NCBI GenBank assembly: GCA_918026815.1
Contig: CAKJVC010000150.1
Coordinates: 1,240,001 to 1,304,000, forward strand
Origin: Chalara sp. BL73
Lineage: Eukaryota > Ascomycota > Leotiomycetes > Helotiales
Direction of reading: 5' to 3'
Length of the DNA stretch: 64,000 nucleotides
Positions 34,321 to 46,735 of the stretch are shown here, in pieces. The position numbers and the translations under genes are program-made. The first letter of the stretch is position 1. Each line of letters opens with the position of its first letter. The notes under the pieces were generated by a model. It saw only the letters and a program-made list of their open reading frames with translations. It ran no database searches and was not told the DNA's origin.

Positions 34321-37300
34321 CTATACTGTCGTCAAGCTCCAATCTGCTGCTTCATTTAGTGGAAGATCGTCCACCCATGGAGTATACAACGGCCGTAGGT
34401 GAGTATTCCAGCCCTCGGAGTGTTTCGCGCCACGCCGGCGCAAGGCTTCGGCGATGCTTCTTCGGTCGTCTACCATGGCCCAATCCAGGAGCGTGTAGCC
34501 ATTCCCATCTTTAATAGATGTCTCTATCTCTTGAAATTCTGACAAAGTCTTAACAGCTACCTCATTTCCAGATTTTGTGGCTACGTGGAGAGGTGTATTT
34601 CCGTACTTATCTTGTGTGTTAATGTCGGCGCCCAATGCTTTGAGAATGCGGATGTACTTTCGGACTCTATCACAGCTCATTTTCCACAGGATATACCCTG
34701 GAGAATCGTAGAGATCAATATCGAACATCATCTCATCTTCTTCGTCATCATCTTCGTCATAATTTTTCACTGGCTTGTACTTTGTTGTGTTCCATTGGCA
34801 AACTCGATAAAGTGGGGTTTGTCCGCAATGATCCTTCTGGTGGATTTTGATCCTTAAGTTCTCAGCATCACCCCCAATTTCCTGCAATACAAAGTCGATG
34901 AGTTCTGTATTCCCACTACTCAAGGCAAGGTGGAGTGCATTGCGTTTGAACATATCTAACGAGTGTATATCAGCGCCAGATTGGAGCAATGACTGCGCAC
35001 ATGACCGAGACCCAGAAGATAAGGCGTAATGAATGGGACAGTTTCCCAAGCCGTCTCTCAGATTAGGATTTGTACCAATCTCCAGTAAAACCTTAACTGC
35101 GGGCCAATTTCCGAAGATTGCGGCATAGTGAAGTGGCGAGCGGCGGCTTTTGTCAACCACGTCTATTTTCCATCGGAGGAGTTTCAAACACTGTCGAATA
35201 AAGGCATCAGACTGCCACATGGCCAGTAGATGCAACAGATGTCGGCCTTGCTGGTCTTTGCCATACTTGTGGAACGGCTGGTTCAGAAAAAGTAAGACAA
35301 TTGATCCATGACCCTCTTCTGCAGCGACGTGGATTGGGAGTCTTTGGTGTTTGTCTCGTATCATGTAGTCGGCTCCAGCTTTGAGAAGTGCTTCGCAAGC
35401 TGGCTTGTTGCGATGCTCCGCAGCAACATGAAGTGCCGTCTTATCGTAGAGAACCTTGTGATTAAGCCACTCGGCTGGCTTATGTTTGACCAATGAGGGA
35501 ATTGATTTCCAGTGGAATTCACTTGCCCAATGTGCAAGAGTTCGGCCTTTTTCATCTGGGAAAGAGTCATCGACACCAAATTTAGTCCTGAGTTGCTGTA
35601 CAATCAATTCCCAATCTTGCTGTGCACACAACTGCAATAATCTTGTCCCGCTGTTGTTTTCGTGAAAAAATTTACTCGGGAGGATTTCAAGGACGTTGCG
35701 CAAGCCATCCCCAATACCATGGAAGGCATATCTCTCAAGTAAATTCATGCCGTCTGGCTCGGGTTGAAGTGCTTCCAATGGGCGGGTCTGCAGAATCACT
35801 TTTTCAATTGCTTGCCATTGCAAAACACTCGCCGTGTGCAGGAAAGACATCTGTGGCCGCTCCTCATTCAGACTGTTGGGATTCCGGGCCAAGTTTCTGT
35901 GGAACCAGTTGGACGGCATGTCCCACCTGGAAATCAGCTTCAATGCCACAGACTCGTACAGGCCATCGTGGAAAAGTTGGTCTAAGTACGTGCATGAGTT
36001 CTTATCTTGAACATTGACATCGAGGTCTTTCCGACTTAGAAGACTTTGTGCAATCGTGAGCATATTAGCCTTTGGAAGGCACCAATGGAGGACTGTCCAC
36101 CCATCCTTTCCTTTAGCGTTGATATCAGCCCTCGGATCGTCAACCAAGGACTGGATAATATCAGTGCTTGCACTGCCCTTGCATGCAAGATGAATGGCGT
36201 TATCGGCCATTGGCTGCCCTCCATAAAGACTTAATGTAGTATTATCCTGGGCAAGTAAGAGCTGCAGAGAATCTTTCCGATTTTCGAGTGCCGCCCAGGC
36301 GAGCGGTGTCCATCCACAGCTATCGGTGCCATTTATGTTCTGGCCACGGTCAATGAGATTTTTCACCACGGCTGGGTGGTCCCCGATGCGCATCATTAAG
36401 TGCAAAGGGGGCACACGCGAGAACTGATCAATGGAATTCCAGGGCATTCCTCGATGAATCTTCGCTTTCCCTAGTAGCATGGCCACTAGGTGAGAGAAGT
36501 ATGACTGCCGAAGTAAGGCAAAGCGTGTGAGAGAGGCCACTACTTCAGGAGAGGATCCACCTTGACTGCAATGGTAATTCCAGTGCGCTACACAGTACGA
36601 AAAAAGGCTGTGATTTTCGATATGAAGAAGCCCTCGACGCTTACGTTGCCTCAACTCGGACAATTTTCCTTCACTGTCTGAGTTTCCTTGTGAGTCATTG
36701 CCGTCGTCATATTTGCTCAAGTCGATATTACCCAACTTTTTGTTTCCCTTCAAAGCCTTCGCTAAAGCCTCCCTGATTTCATCCGTGAGGACTTCTTGAG
36801 CAATGTTGCGGAGGCGACCAAAGTCGCGGAAGCTGAGGATGATGATGCAAGCCTTAGCAAGTTCAGCATCAATATCACACTCCCGGATGGAATACCTGGA
36901 AAGTATATTAGAGTTTGGGGGTGAAAATTTTTGAGGCGAAGACGTTAAAAGCTCTCTGATCGTTGAATGTGTGAACCGAACGGATCGATCAGGCTCCACC
37001 TTAAGGAGGTACCCAAAAGCCTGATCAAACTGAACTTCGAAATTGAACCCCAAGGACTCTACAAGATCTGCCCAAGACCGCTGGCCTGCTCCAATTGCGA
37101 CAGCATGCTGTAACTCCAGGACACTGAGTGGCTTCCGGGACCCGAGCACCCACGTAAATCCCTGCTTCGCGACCTCCTGAGAATCCTCCGGAATCCGCTC
37201 AAGAAGGGAGCAATAGTATGCTGTTGCTTCCTTTGAAATCTTCCGGAGGCTTTCCAATCGAGTCTTGATTACTTGCGGTGACCAATAGGACACCCCACAG

Positions 37301-39272
37301 TAGAAATTCTTCCAAGCAAGAGAAGCTTGCAAAAAGTTACCCTCAGAGAGTTGTATGAATGTCTCCTCGATCTCGGTCTGGTGCTGCCACGGGATGACAC
37401 CATCCGTACAGAGATCTTCCACCTTCGTAGTAATGAATCGGTGGACGTCCTCTCCCGTATCACCACTACCATGCATTTCGAGCTCGATACAGTTGTGTTT
37501 GAAGCGCCGAGAGTAAGAACTTACGCGATCAGAGAAGACCAGTTTGACTTTATGAATAATATCTTGCTTAATAATCTCTCCGGTATGCTTGAGTAATGCA
37601 TCTCGAGAATCCGTGGTAAGCTCATCAGTAGCGTCAACAAAAATCCAGAAATTAACATCTTTGCTACGTTGAAGGATTGTTGAGAGACTGTCCCTCAGCG
37701 TATCCGTACTAATCTCACCGAGACTCTCCTGCTCTTCGCTGATTCTGGCAGTATACTGTTCCAAAGTGGAATCGTCAAGATAACGGAAAAGTTCCATTTT
37801 CTGCGACAATATCTGATGAAGGATCGAGCTTAGAAAGTGGAAATAGTTGTTTCGCAGCGGGTCATTCGAGCCACAGAAGAAGAATACAACCAAATATTCG
37901 TTTTCCTTTGTCACTTTACATCGTTGAAGCCAGCGGCGTTGGGTTTCAATCAGATATCTCATCAAAGTCGTTTTTCCCACACCCGGGATACCAGATATCC
38001 ATAAGACCTTATTCGTAGAGATATCCCGCCAGTTTTTGAACGACTCATTAGCAGTGATCCATGTGCAGGTCCCTGGACATGGTCGAGAAACCTGGCGAAG
38101 TAGGATGTCAGGGTCAAAGCTTTTGAGGCTGTCGAGAAACGTTGATCGTGTGGAAGTGTTGTCTGCTTTGCGTTAAAGTCTTCCATCAGAGTCTTATTAG
38201 CACAGGAGGCTCACAAGGCTGCCGTTTCTCCAGAGCATCATCAATGAGCTCTCTAAGGCAGTCGAGTACCAGCTGAAACTTCTCACTCTTCTCGTTGGAG
38301 AATCGACACATAGACCGGTGATCTGCTTCAATTGGTATTGGCGTCTCATTGGGGAGCAGCAGAATCGCCGAGTCCTTGTCAACAACCTTAGAGTGTCAGT
38401 CATGCGTACAACAAATGGGGCAGATAGCAAATACTAATCCTGGAACCCCTTTTATTTTCAATCGTTCATATATGGTGAATATGCGGAGAGACTGGGATCG
38501 CTCAACAAATTGCAAGCAAATCTCACCCAGGCAGGAAGATTTAGGCTGAAGGTCTTGCAATAGTTGTGTCCTTATAGAACCAACCGTGAATACGTCGGCC
38601 ATCGTTCCAAAGATCTTACCCCAGAAGGCTGCATCTGATCCACGATGCGGTGTACCCATGAACATAATCCCAAAAGTGTCGCGGCTAATAGAAAAATATC
38701 GGTCTGCCTTTTCATGCGCAATTATCAGAGCCTTTTTCAGGACGATGCCACCGAGGCTATGGCAAATGATGATTATCGGTCTCTCTGCGTCGTGGCAAGC
38801 TCTCTTCTTAGCCCTGATCCTCTCCAGCAATGACCTAGCATAATCATCAATTCTGGAGGCAGTCCCCGAGAACGCCACTTTCGAGTTATAGCCATACGAG
38901 AAGATTCTTGCTTGCTCCAGAGCCGATGGAAGGAAATCACGCAGCCAAAAAAAGTCGTTTTCAGTCCATGTTTTCTCTATGTGTCCATTAAGACCATGGA
39001 TAGCGATGATACTGATAAGGCTATGTCAGAAAACGTGGTGGTTATTACCAGGCAGGGCGGAGGACCCACTCAATCTTCGTCGTGAACCCCCTCAGCTCGC
39101 CAGGCCAAAGTTCTTTCAGGCCATAGAGATCCTCATCCTCAGCTGTCACTTGGATCTCTGATGATTGCTCCGGAGAAGACAGTGCGGTCACGGAGGTCTT
39201 TATCGACTTATCAGAGCCTAAATCTCGGCGGACTCCCGACTTTCTACTGAACTGCTCCCGAAGACGATCCAT
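34321..39272 (-). CDS. NLR-type STAND receptor: alpha/beta hydrolase - NACHT - ankyrin repeats
   Basis: Four exons join in frame: 39049-39272, 38435-39011, 38215-38386, 34321-38162; 1604 aa (introns 37, 48, 52 nt). Residues ~75-300 are a lipase/SesB-like alpha/beta hydrolase: IAIHGLNGHIEKTW near its start, nucleophile elbow CHSLGG with Ser160, and FMGTPHRGSDAAFWG. The NACHT domain begins near 375 with P-loop GIPGVGKTTLM (K388) and a Walker B-like FWIFVDATDEL. A winged-helix-like region follows, then a long C-terminal half of ankyrin repeats (for example GWTPLAWAALENRKDSLQLL, RSPLHYAAIFGNWPAVKVLL, GNTPLHVATKSGNEVAVKTL). Fungal NLRs of this plan detect non-self or stress and activate the N-terminal hydrolase to kill the cell. 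The gene looks intact. The first intron is very short and should be tested. Confidence 0.88.
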
Positions 39273-39979
39273 GATTTAAAATTCTTAGATACAGCACGTG
39301 CTTGGAAGCACTGACAGGTAATAATGATGTCGCAGAATCAACCTACAGTATGCCCAACTTCGGTGCTGGTGGTTCTCTTTCTACAGTAGCGGGGCGCCAG
39401 CCTTCTATTCTCGCTTGGCTTGCCAATGAACGAACGACCAAGGCTTCTTTTCAACCTTGAGGCGATCTTGCATGATCAAGCACTCTTGACTGGATCCACG
39501 TGTTTGTCCCTACATCAGCGCTGCTCTACGAATGGCTTGGTGTTGGTGCGATCGACGATGCACTAACCGAGCTACCACAACTTCAAAAATGGGTATCTAC
39601 AGCAAATCAAATGCTATTAACAAGGTGATTGGTTCTATCGAATCAGGAAAGTATAAGAATGCCAACTAAGCAGTGTATGCCTTTAAAGCGGACTTTGCGT
39701 CGATTGGGAATAAAAAAAATTAAAAAACTGTGGATAAAAATGTCACAAACGCGTTTTTGCGCCTGCTCTACTAGCAAGGAAATAAAAGGCGGCATAGCAT
39801 CCTATCGGTAGGGGATTGCTGATAGGACCAAAAAGCACTCTCTACATAAGGCGAGGTGCCTATTGACGTCTTTAGGCTGTCTATTTTGAGCCTAGTTCGC
39901 CAGAATAGAGCTAGCGAGTCCGTAAAAAAACATGTCAATAAACGGTGTAAAATCTAATTTTACTTATTTGAACTAATAT

Positions 39980-40164
39980 TGTTGAAATGCAGGTACATAG
40001 TTTCACGTGATCCATCAGATCGCAGGAATTGTGGGTTTCCTATCACCTATATAACTACCTAGTAATAGGCCGTAGCTTAGAACAATAAACGAATACCAGA
40101 ACCACACGAGCAAGAGCGTAGTCACAGCTACTACGTCTTTTGCTACGTGGTGGGTATTCCGACA
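39980..40164 (+). repeat. Solo LTR, TGTTGGAAT family (copy 2)
   Basis: 185 bp, TGTTGAAATG...ATTCCGACA, collinear with 33837-34022. No target duplication visible (AATAT versus CTTGG), so it is older or rearranged. The two copies flank the NLR gene in the same orientation. Confidence 0.75.
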
Positions 40165-41081
40165 CTTGGATTGTAGCGGGAAAATACCACGGTCGTAGTT
40201 ATACCGTCGATGGCGTTGAAAGCCGCTTCAGCTATTCTCCCCTGCTCCATCACGAATATTGACCTGTCTTTGAATTTCGGGACTATACAGTAAGGAGCGA
40301 TTGCGGCTTCGTGTCTGTAAACTATAAAACTTTAATAATTCTTACTGCCAAGACTCTTTGGTCAGCCATGATGACCACCCTGCATCATATTATTTGTTGT
40401 GGGTCAACTATTACGGCAGACCAGTGTCGCTACCTGTATAGAAAGATGTGTTATATTAACGTCCTTCCCTGGGTGGCGAGAAACCCACTGTGCCGAGAAT
40501 AACGATAGGTACTTTAACTGTTGGTATCACTGGCTTACCTTCCACGGGGCAAAAGGCGCAGCTCTACTTTGTAGGCCACGCTCTTGCTCTTGATGGATAT
40601 GGTAATGATTGTTGTTGTATTAGGTTCTACTCTAGATTCCTACAAAATGGGGGTTGTGCGGACCACGTGACCTGGTGGGTCGTATGTGGATCCGTAAACC
40701 CCTACTTCCTACATTAACTTTAAGCAACTCTAACTCTATGCACACACCGATATTTTTTATAGCTTTGTATAAGTCGCGTTTTATAGCTATCCCTAAATAC
40801 AATGGACTTTTGTATTTAAAAAATTGTGCTCGCATCGTCGTTTCCGCACTTGATTTGCGGAAGGTCCTTTTTTATAGCATAACAAAGCTTTTTCACCACA
40901 GCTTTACTATCGAGCTCTTATCACCTTTAATACTTAAGAAAGAGTTTTATCCGAGCTTTAGAGTCTTGCTACTATTCTGGGAATCATTATAGCCGTTGCG
41001 GCTGCTGTGGAACGCAAATTCATGCAGGGTCGCCACACGGGTCGGTACCTCCGATCAGAGCGACCAATTAATTTGGGATAC
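40165..41081. other. Gene-free stretch
   Basis: Repeat-derived appearance; nothing coding recognised. Confidence 0.35.
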
Positions 41082-41301
41082 TATCTCCCCCCCCCCATAA
41101 TATTTCCTCATTCTAGGGTCAGAAACAGAGGGTATTGCAAGGCTCAATACAAGGTTCGTAAGCTACAAGTCGAGATTATTACAAAGGTTGTATTAAAGTA
41201 GTAAGCCAATATAAATCTACAAATCCATAAGTCCCACTCTATCTTGTAAGTCCTCCTTCCGCGTCGATTACAGCCTGGCAACGGTCCCACTAACTACCTA
41301 C

Positions 41302-41474
41302 TGTCACGGCACGAGCTGTGGATCTACAGATACAGAGGGCAGGGTGGTACTATTCGAGAATCTATAGCTGAGGAAGGAAGAAGGAGCTCGAGGAGAGCAG
41401 GCTATATATACACGAGGCGCTCGGAGAGCTCGCCTAATATGGGTCACGTGTGCTTGGGAGCGCGCGACGTGACA
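41302..41474 (+). repeat. Solo LTR, TGTCACG family (copy 2), nested in the Tc1 element
   Basis: 173 bp, TGTCACG...CGTGACA, flanked by CCTAC at 41297-41301 and 41475-41479. Reverse complement of 6640-6813. Inserted near the left end of the Tc1 copy. Confidence 0.88.
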
Positions 41475-41888
41475 CCTACAAGTGATTCAATATAGCTGTC
41501 TGGTACAGCTTCTCAAGTACTCTAAAGGATAGAACGTAGTTGATCCAGAAGAATCGTATTGATGGCGTAATACGACTGCCAATAGTTCTTTTTGAATCTA
41601 ATTCTTCATCCAGTTCCAAACGTGCTTAATAAGACTCAAATCAGGAGACCACGGAAGCTATAGTAGCACTTTGATGCCCCGTCGACGTAAAGCAGCTTGA
41701 GTGAAAGCAGAACGGTAAAAAAAAAAAAAACGTTATCGTGCTAAAACGTACGCTCAGAATGCTTTCGTACTAAAAGTTCGATCCCAAACAATATGTATTC
41801 GTTGTAGCGTTTTGAATTGACCGATTTCCATTCCTTTTCCTAAAATACAGCTGGTCTTTTTTTCTTTTGATACATTGTTCCATGAAAC

Positions 41889-42539
41889 TGTAACAAACAG
41901 AGGGCGGCAGGAGGGACTGCAATATAGCAAGTGAGGGCACGTATGCTATAATGACACGCGACTGGCAATGCAAAAGCAATAGTATTGTATTGATATGAGA
42001 TGTAGGCCTTTGAATCTATGAAAAACTCAAGCTTACCCTCCCTCAAGGAGTTCTGGCTTCTTTTTATATCTTTCGCTCCTCGACTGTGTTTTAATCTTTC
42101 CCTACAGTATCACCAAGCTTGTGACTTTAGTATCCCCGAAAGTACTCTAACAGCTGAAGCTCACGGCAGTCTAGGTCATACGCCTTTGTAGCGGCTGCAA
42201 GCCTGTAGCTGTCACGGCCCTAGCCCTATCTCGCTTAGAGCCCCTTGGGGCTCGGCCCCTGACACCACAGGACCTCGCTTACACTGGCCCCTGGCCTGTC
42301 TCCTGTATATAAAGCGCTGCTTTCCTTCCTTTCTTCTGTCTGTAGCTTGTTCTCTTTGTTACAACAATTGATAGTAGTTCACACTTTTGAGTCCTTCTTC
42401 CTGAGATCTACGGATCGAGATCCCTGTTCGCCTTGAGTTGTTGGAGTAGCTGCTGTAGCTGAAACCTTAATTTCTCCCGTAAGGACTTTTATTCCATATC
42501 CGGGGTCTCGAACTGGTTTGACGGATCCTGGCTGTTACA
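41889..42539 (+). repeat. 651-bp LTR-like insertion nested inside the Tc1 transposase
   Basis: Ends TGTAACA...TGTTACA with a GAAAC duplication at 41884-41888 and 42540-42544. It interrupts the transposase between WMF and the following (W)GT-MYxKKK text. A TATATAAAG box at about 42306 would fit an LTR promoter in plus orientation. Either a solo LTR or a small non-autonomous element. Confidence 0.75.
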
Positions 42540-43187
42540 GAAACATCCAAGCAGGAGCTTTACTATATTTGTGTTGTAAATTGGTAGGATCGAACCGATC
42601 AGAGCCGCCTTTTTGTACAGTTACGTACGAGGTTGTATGTGCTCTTTCTATAGCCCACACTTCGTCGGAGAACACGATATTCATTATTTCTTTTTTCGTT
42701 ATACGCTTTCCTATTTTGCGAATTCAAGTCGAAGATCCCAAACGTCAGGATTATCTGAAAACCATTTTCGGTAGCTCGTACGACGACAATAGCTTAGTTG
42801 GCGAGGAACTGTAGGAAAAGCTTTGTATCCGGCGTAAATGTCGGTTGCCGGATCAATAACACGAGGAAGCTTTCCTCCAAGTAAACCGCTTGTGAAAAAG
42901 TGATTTTTCAAGCCACAATTGCAGTCGATTGTGTTCAGGAGTCATGAGAAAGTTTTTACGCCCGCAACGTGATTTGCGAGGCATACGTGGTTGGTTTTTG
43001 GCGTAGAATATTTGATCTTTTGTAACGTTTAACTCTCGCTAAATAGTAGTATAACGGACTCGAAATCGAAAAGCTGTTTAGATTTCAGTCCTTTTATCTC
43101 TAGTTGTAGGAGTATTGTTAAAGCGTTAAGGATCCATTATTGATTAGTTGTTGTTTGTATCAATATTTTGCAGTATAGATTAGTTAC

Positions 43188-43265
43188 TGAAGGTTGGATG
43201 GGTCATGTGACTCTGTCACATGACTCAGGGATGAGGCATATCCTCATCCCTTGATTCAACCTTCA
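43188..43265. repeat. Three-stem foldback sequence
   Basis: Outer arms TGAAGGTTG (43188-43196) and CAACCTTCA (43257-43265) enclose two perfect hairpins: GTCATGTGAC/GTCACATGAC with loop TCT (43202-43224) and GGGATGAGG/CCTCATCCC with loop CATAT (43228-43250). It lies within the 5' part of the Tc1 copy. A separate insertion (MITE or LTR start) is possible. Confidence 0.6.
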
Positions 43266-43506
43266 ACAATCAGATCACATTCAACCCAACAGGCAACTGC
43301 GTAGCAATTACGTGGTGTTGCCACGGGTAGAGTGATCCGACAGTTGTAGAATACCATACAAATTCCAAAAAAAAAATCGGGAAAATTTTTCTTTGCTAGT
43401 AATCAAATCATCTTTGATTTCATTGGCTTATGAACCTTATGTTGAACCTTGCAATACCTTCTATTTATGACCCTAGAATGAGGAAATATTAGGGGGGGGG
43501 GGGATA

Positions 43507-44248
43507 TAATAGTGCTGAAAGACCCCGCACCCCCTATAAAAATTACAATATAACGTTAATTTCACTTTAGTTGATTATTTGCCAAGCTTGTAGCCGTTCG
43601 GGACTGTGGCTGACGCGATCTAGCTTATCTGGGCGACAGGGCAGAATTTCCTTGCGTGCAGAGGTTGGCTTCATATTTTGTGTCATCCACCTTTGCTTCC
43701 CTTTTGATATTTGGGATGAAATTGACTATTCTGGCTTCTTGAATTGTGTCATTCTCGTTGTGCTTCCCATACTGCACGGTACACTCTGCTGTACTCTACG
43801 TGTATACTTTGGAGCAACCGCATAGCCCAGACTACGAGGGACAGATGGGTTCTACCACTTATCACGATACTCTACATCTCAGCGACAATAATTTATGGCT
43901 CAACCGCGCATGGGCTCCCGTAGTGACCGCCTAGCGATTGACTAGCCTTGTGTGCTCACGGTCCATACACAACCATGCCACGATTCCCGCGAGGCTGCGT
44001 TCAGCTGAGTCTCTTTGACTGCCAGCCTCGATCCAATGTTCTCTCCAAGCTCAACAAACAACTATGCCGATTTGTCGACTCAACATCAACCGATAATCCT
44101 CTTCCCTTCCAGCCTCTCGAATCCTGGTCGAATCTCTAAAGCAACTCAAATGACCTCCGAGTAGAGTCGAGGCTCTAGGCCTATCGGACGTCAGCAGCAC
44201 CTTGCTCTTCGGCAGCATATTCGTGGGCTACTCGGCTCTCTCCGAGCT
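43507..44248. other. Intergenic; likely promoter/5' region of the HET gene
   Basis: No family recognised. Confidence 0.4.
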
Positions 44249-46069
44249 ATGGAGGAGCGACTTACCCTCCCTCACGGAGTTCGCCGCCAGCAACAGCCTC
44301 CTCCGCTTATATCAGCGCCTGCAAATGACTTCATCCCTTTATCGGAGCTCAACACTGCCGTGGAACAGCACATCTACACACCTCTAGCCGAGGATGAGAT
44401 CCGGATTGTCCTGGTCAAAGCCGGCGGGAAGGACGACCCTTTGGAATGTTTTGTTCGCAATGTCAGCCATAAAGCTCCGGGACGCCATGCTGCTCTATCA
44501 TACGTCTGGGGTAGTCAAGGCAGCCCCAAGACGGTCTTGTTAAACTGCTACGAGTTTTTCGTCACGGAAAATCTTTATGAGGCTCTTTTACATCTGCGCT
44601 CAGAGTCCGAACTCAGAGTATTCTGGATAGACGCTCTGGCCATCAATCAAGCCGACATCGCGGAGAGGAATTCGCAAGTTGGAAAAATGGCATCTATCTA
44701 CTCATCCGCTTACGTGGTTCTCATTTGGCTCGGGGCTCAAGAAAAGAGAACTGAAGAGTTACTGAAGCTTGCACACGAAGACATGGAGGCTTTCTACAAG
44801 CGTCTAGCATCACCCGCCTCTCCAGATTGGCTCGAAGATAGCGTAGCCTTGATGAAAATACCGAGTCACCCTTATTGGACGCGATGCTGGATATGGCAGG
44901 AAATTCACTTTGCCAAACATGCCTTCGTAATCTTTGGGTCGTCCCAACTGGAGCTCACGACTCTTTACACCATTTGGCAATGGTTCCAAGAGGAGTCCTC
45001 CAAGCTCACAAAGGTAATATCCCCAGGAGCCCAAAATGAACACGTTCTAGCCCTTTTCCCTATATTCATGATGGGTTTCGCCAACTTGGAAAAGGTACCA
45101 ACCACCTCGCCAACCGGAGGCCGACAAGACCTCACAGTCGAGAAATGGTGCAAGATGTACGTCGACATGCAAGCAACGGACCCACGAGACTTGGTCTTCG
45201 CCTACTTTGGTTGCTTCCCGGAACATCTTCAAGCCAAAATTGATCTGGATTATGGCAGAGAGGCGGCTGAAGTTCTCGAAAAGATGACACGTCTTGTTAT
45301 TGAAGAGACTAAGTCACTTGACGTCCTGTTTACACCAACACCCGAGAGGATCTCCAGGCAAACTGGTTATTGGAATGTACCCAAAGCATCCTGGGCGATT
45401 GGTGGCAAGATTGGGGAAGGCGGACTTCTTATAGGGGGTCATATCTCCTTTTCTTATCCGATCTTCGCGGAGTTCCCAGCACCGACCATACTGCACACCA
45501 AAGGATTCACCCTAGGCACGGTTGGGAAAGTTAACTTATCCTTTTCAGAATTCCTTTATCCTTCAGATCCCAACGTCGGAAGATTTAATTCTATTCCAAG
45601 ATGGATGGTCGAAAAGTGGTCGCGAGCTGAACGACTAGCCAAAATGGATGCTTACTGCGAGCATTCGTTTCGTTCCTTCAATTTGGAATTCTCGGAAGAC
45701 GACAAACAAAAATTGAAATCGTTATATCGCTCTGGAAAGCTCACTGCATCGCCAAACGTCAATGTCGATGCCGTACAAATGGGCATGCACCACTCCCAAA
45801 GTACACGGATGTTCTTGGTTAATGAGATGTGCGCTTTTGGGGACAAAGCTGTTGCTCCAGGAGATAGAGTATGCGTCCTGCTGGGGGCATCCGTCCTTAC
45901 AATCCTTCGTCCATGTGGCGAGAGGGCGGCGTATCGTGTAGTTGGCGCAGCATGTACTCCGAAAACCTGGGATAGCGACGGTCTTCGTGATGTTCATGCG
46001 GCTCTGATAGCGTCGGGTGACGACGGTTCAGTTGTAAATAGTCTGCTAGAGGATTTCCTCCTTGTTTGA
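44249..46069 (+). CDS. HET-domain protein (606 aa)
   Basis: Single exon, ATG at 44249. HET landmarks: HAALSYVWGSQ (residues 80-90), RVFWIDALAINQADIAERNS (123-142), MASIYSSAYVVLIWLGAQ, and YWTRCWIWQEIHFAKHAFVI, then the DPRDLVFAYFGCF block. The end module (GDKAVAPGDRVCVLLGASVL, YRVVGAACT) is the standard C-terminus. It is soluble by appearance. ALAINQ replaces the more usual AICINQ. A family-typical role in programmed cell death after non-self contact is inferred. The gene is intact between two transposon-rich tracts. Confidence 0.9.
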   Translation: MEERLTLPHGVRRQQQPPPLISAPANDFIPLSELNTAVEQHIYTPLAEDEIRIVLVKAGGKDDPLECFVRNVSHKAPGRHAALSYVWGSQGSPKTVLLNCYEFFVTENLYEALLHLRSESELRVFWIDALAINQADIAERNSQVGKMASIYSSAYVVLIWLGAQEKRTEELLKLAHEDMEAFYKRLASPASPDWLEDSVALMKIPSHPYWTRCWIWQEIHFAKHAFVIFGSSQLELTTLYTIWQWFQEESSKLTKVISPGAQNEHVLALFPIFMMGFANLEKVPTTSPTGGRQDLTVEKWCKMYVDMQATDPRDLVFAYFGCFPEHLQAKIDLDYGREAAEVLEKMTRLVIEETKSLDVLFTPTPERISRQTGYWNVPKASWAIGGKIGEGGLLIGGHISFSYPIFAEFPAPTILHTKGFTLGTVGKVNLSFSEFLYPSDPNVGRFNSIPRWMVEKWSRAERLAKMDAYCEHSFRSFNLEFSEDDKQKLKSLYRSGKLTASPNVNVDAVQMGMHHSQSTRMFLVNEMCAFGDKAVAPGDRVCVLLGASVLTILRPCGERAAYRVVGAACTPKTWDSDGLRDVHAALIASGDDGSVVNSLLEDFLLV

Positions 46070-46735
46070 TATATGCCAAAGGTCCCATACTCAGCTCAGT
46101 AACAGCGTTCTGCCGATTTCACAAGCCAAGTCTTCGGTCTCTGGGCCTTCTATTCTTTCGAGCGGCGCCCCTGTTTACGATGAAGGGAAGAGAGAGGGAC
46201 ATTCCTACGTTTTGATATGGCATCGTATCTTCGAGGCTCTCCCGGCAGAAATCCCTCTGCAAGGGCTTCACTGGCGCGGTCGGTCATGCCAACTTAATGC
46301 GATGATGGGGATGGAGAGGCGGCAATGAACGGGTCGATTGAAGCGGCGCGGTAAAGGCTCTGGGACTTGGCGTGTAGGGGCACGCAATGAGTCGCCATGG
46401 GTGCGGAGGGTATAAGTAGGAGACTCGGGCCGTGGTAAGAAGGGTAGAGATTAGTCTTTGTATTAATATGAGTTGATTTGTGCCACACTGCTCTAGTACT
46501 TTACACGCTAAAATAGTCTCTGCAATTTCATTTTTCGAATATTTTTAAATAAGAATGAATTGTGCTAGTCTCAAACTTGACCTATGTATACTAATTACAG
46601 TTGAATCGTCATATGTAAAGTTTTATAAGTTAAGTAAAGTAGTAGTTGAGATATAAAAATACCAAGACCGTGATTTTTGGTGTGTTTTCGAGCTGGCTAG
46701 GTTGATGATGTGGCCAGCTAAGTGATCAGGTACGT

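Larger units (their letters stand above)
41084..43504 (-). mobile_element. Tc1/mariner-type transposon, decayed and split by two solo LTRs
   Basis: Terminal inverted repeats of about 75 bp: the left (C-run then ATAATATTTCCTCATTCTAG) is matched by the right end read in reverse, and TA lies at both outer borders. Read on the minus strand, transposase text runs RKSRCGRKNFL, then IVFSDEVWAIERAH and KAPAWMF. It resumes past an inserted LTR at KKKRPAVF, KRYNEYILFGIELLVRKHSE, TQAALRRRGIKVLLW and SPDLSLIKHVWNWMKN, the classic Tc1 DDE C-terminus. Stops interrupt it. Removing both LTR insertions leaves ~1.59 kb, the normal size for this class. Confidence 0.85.
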
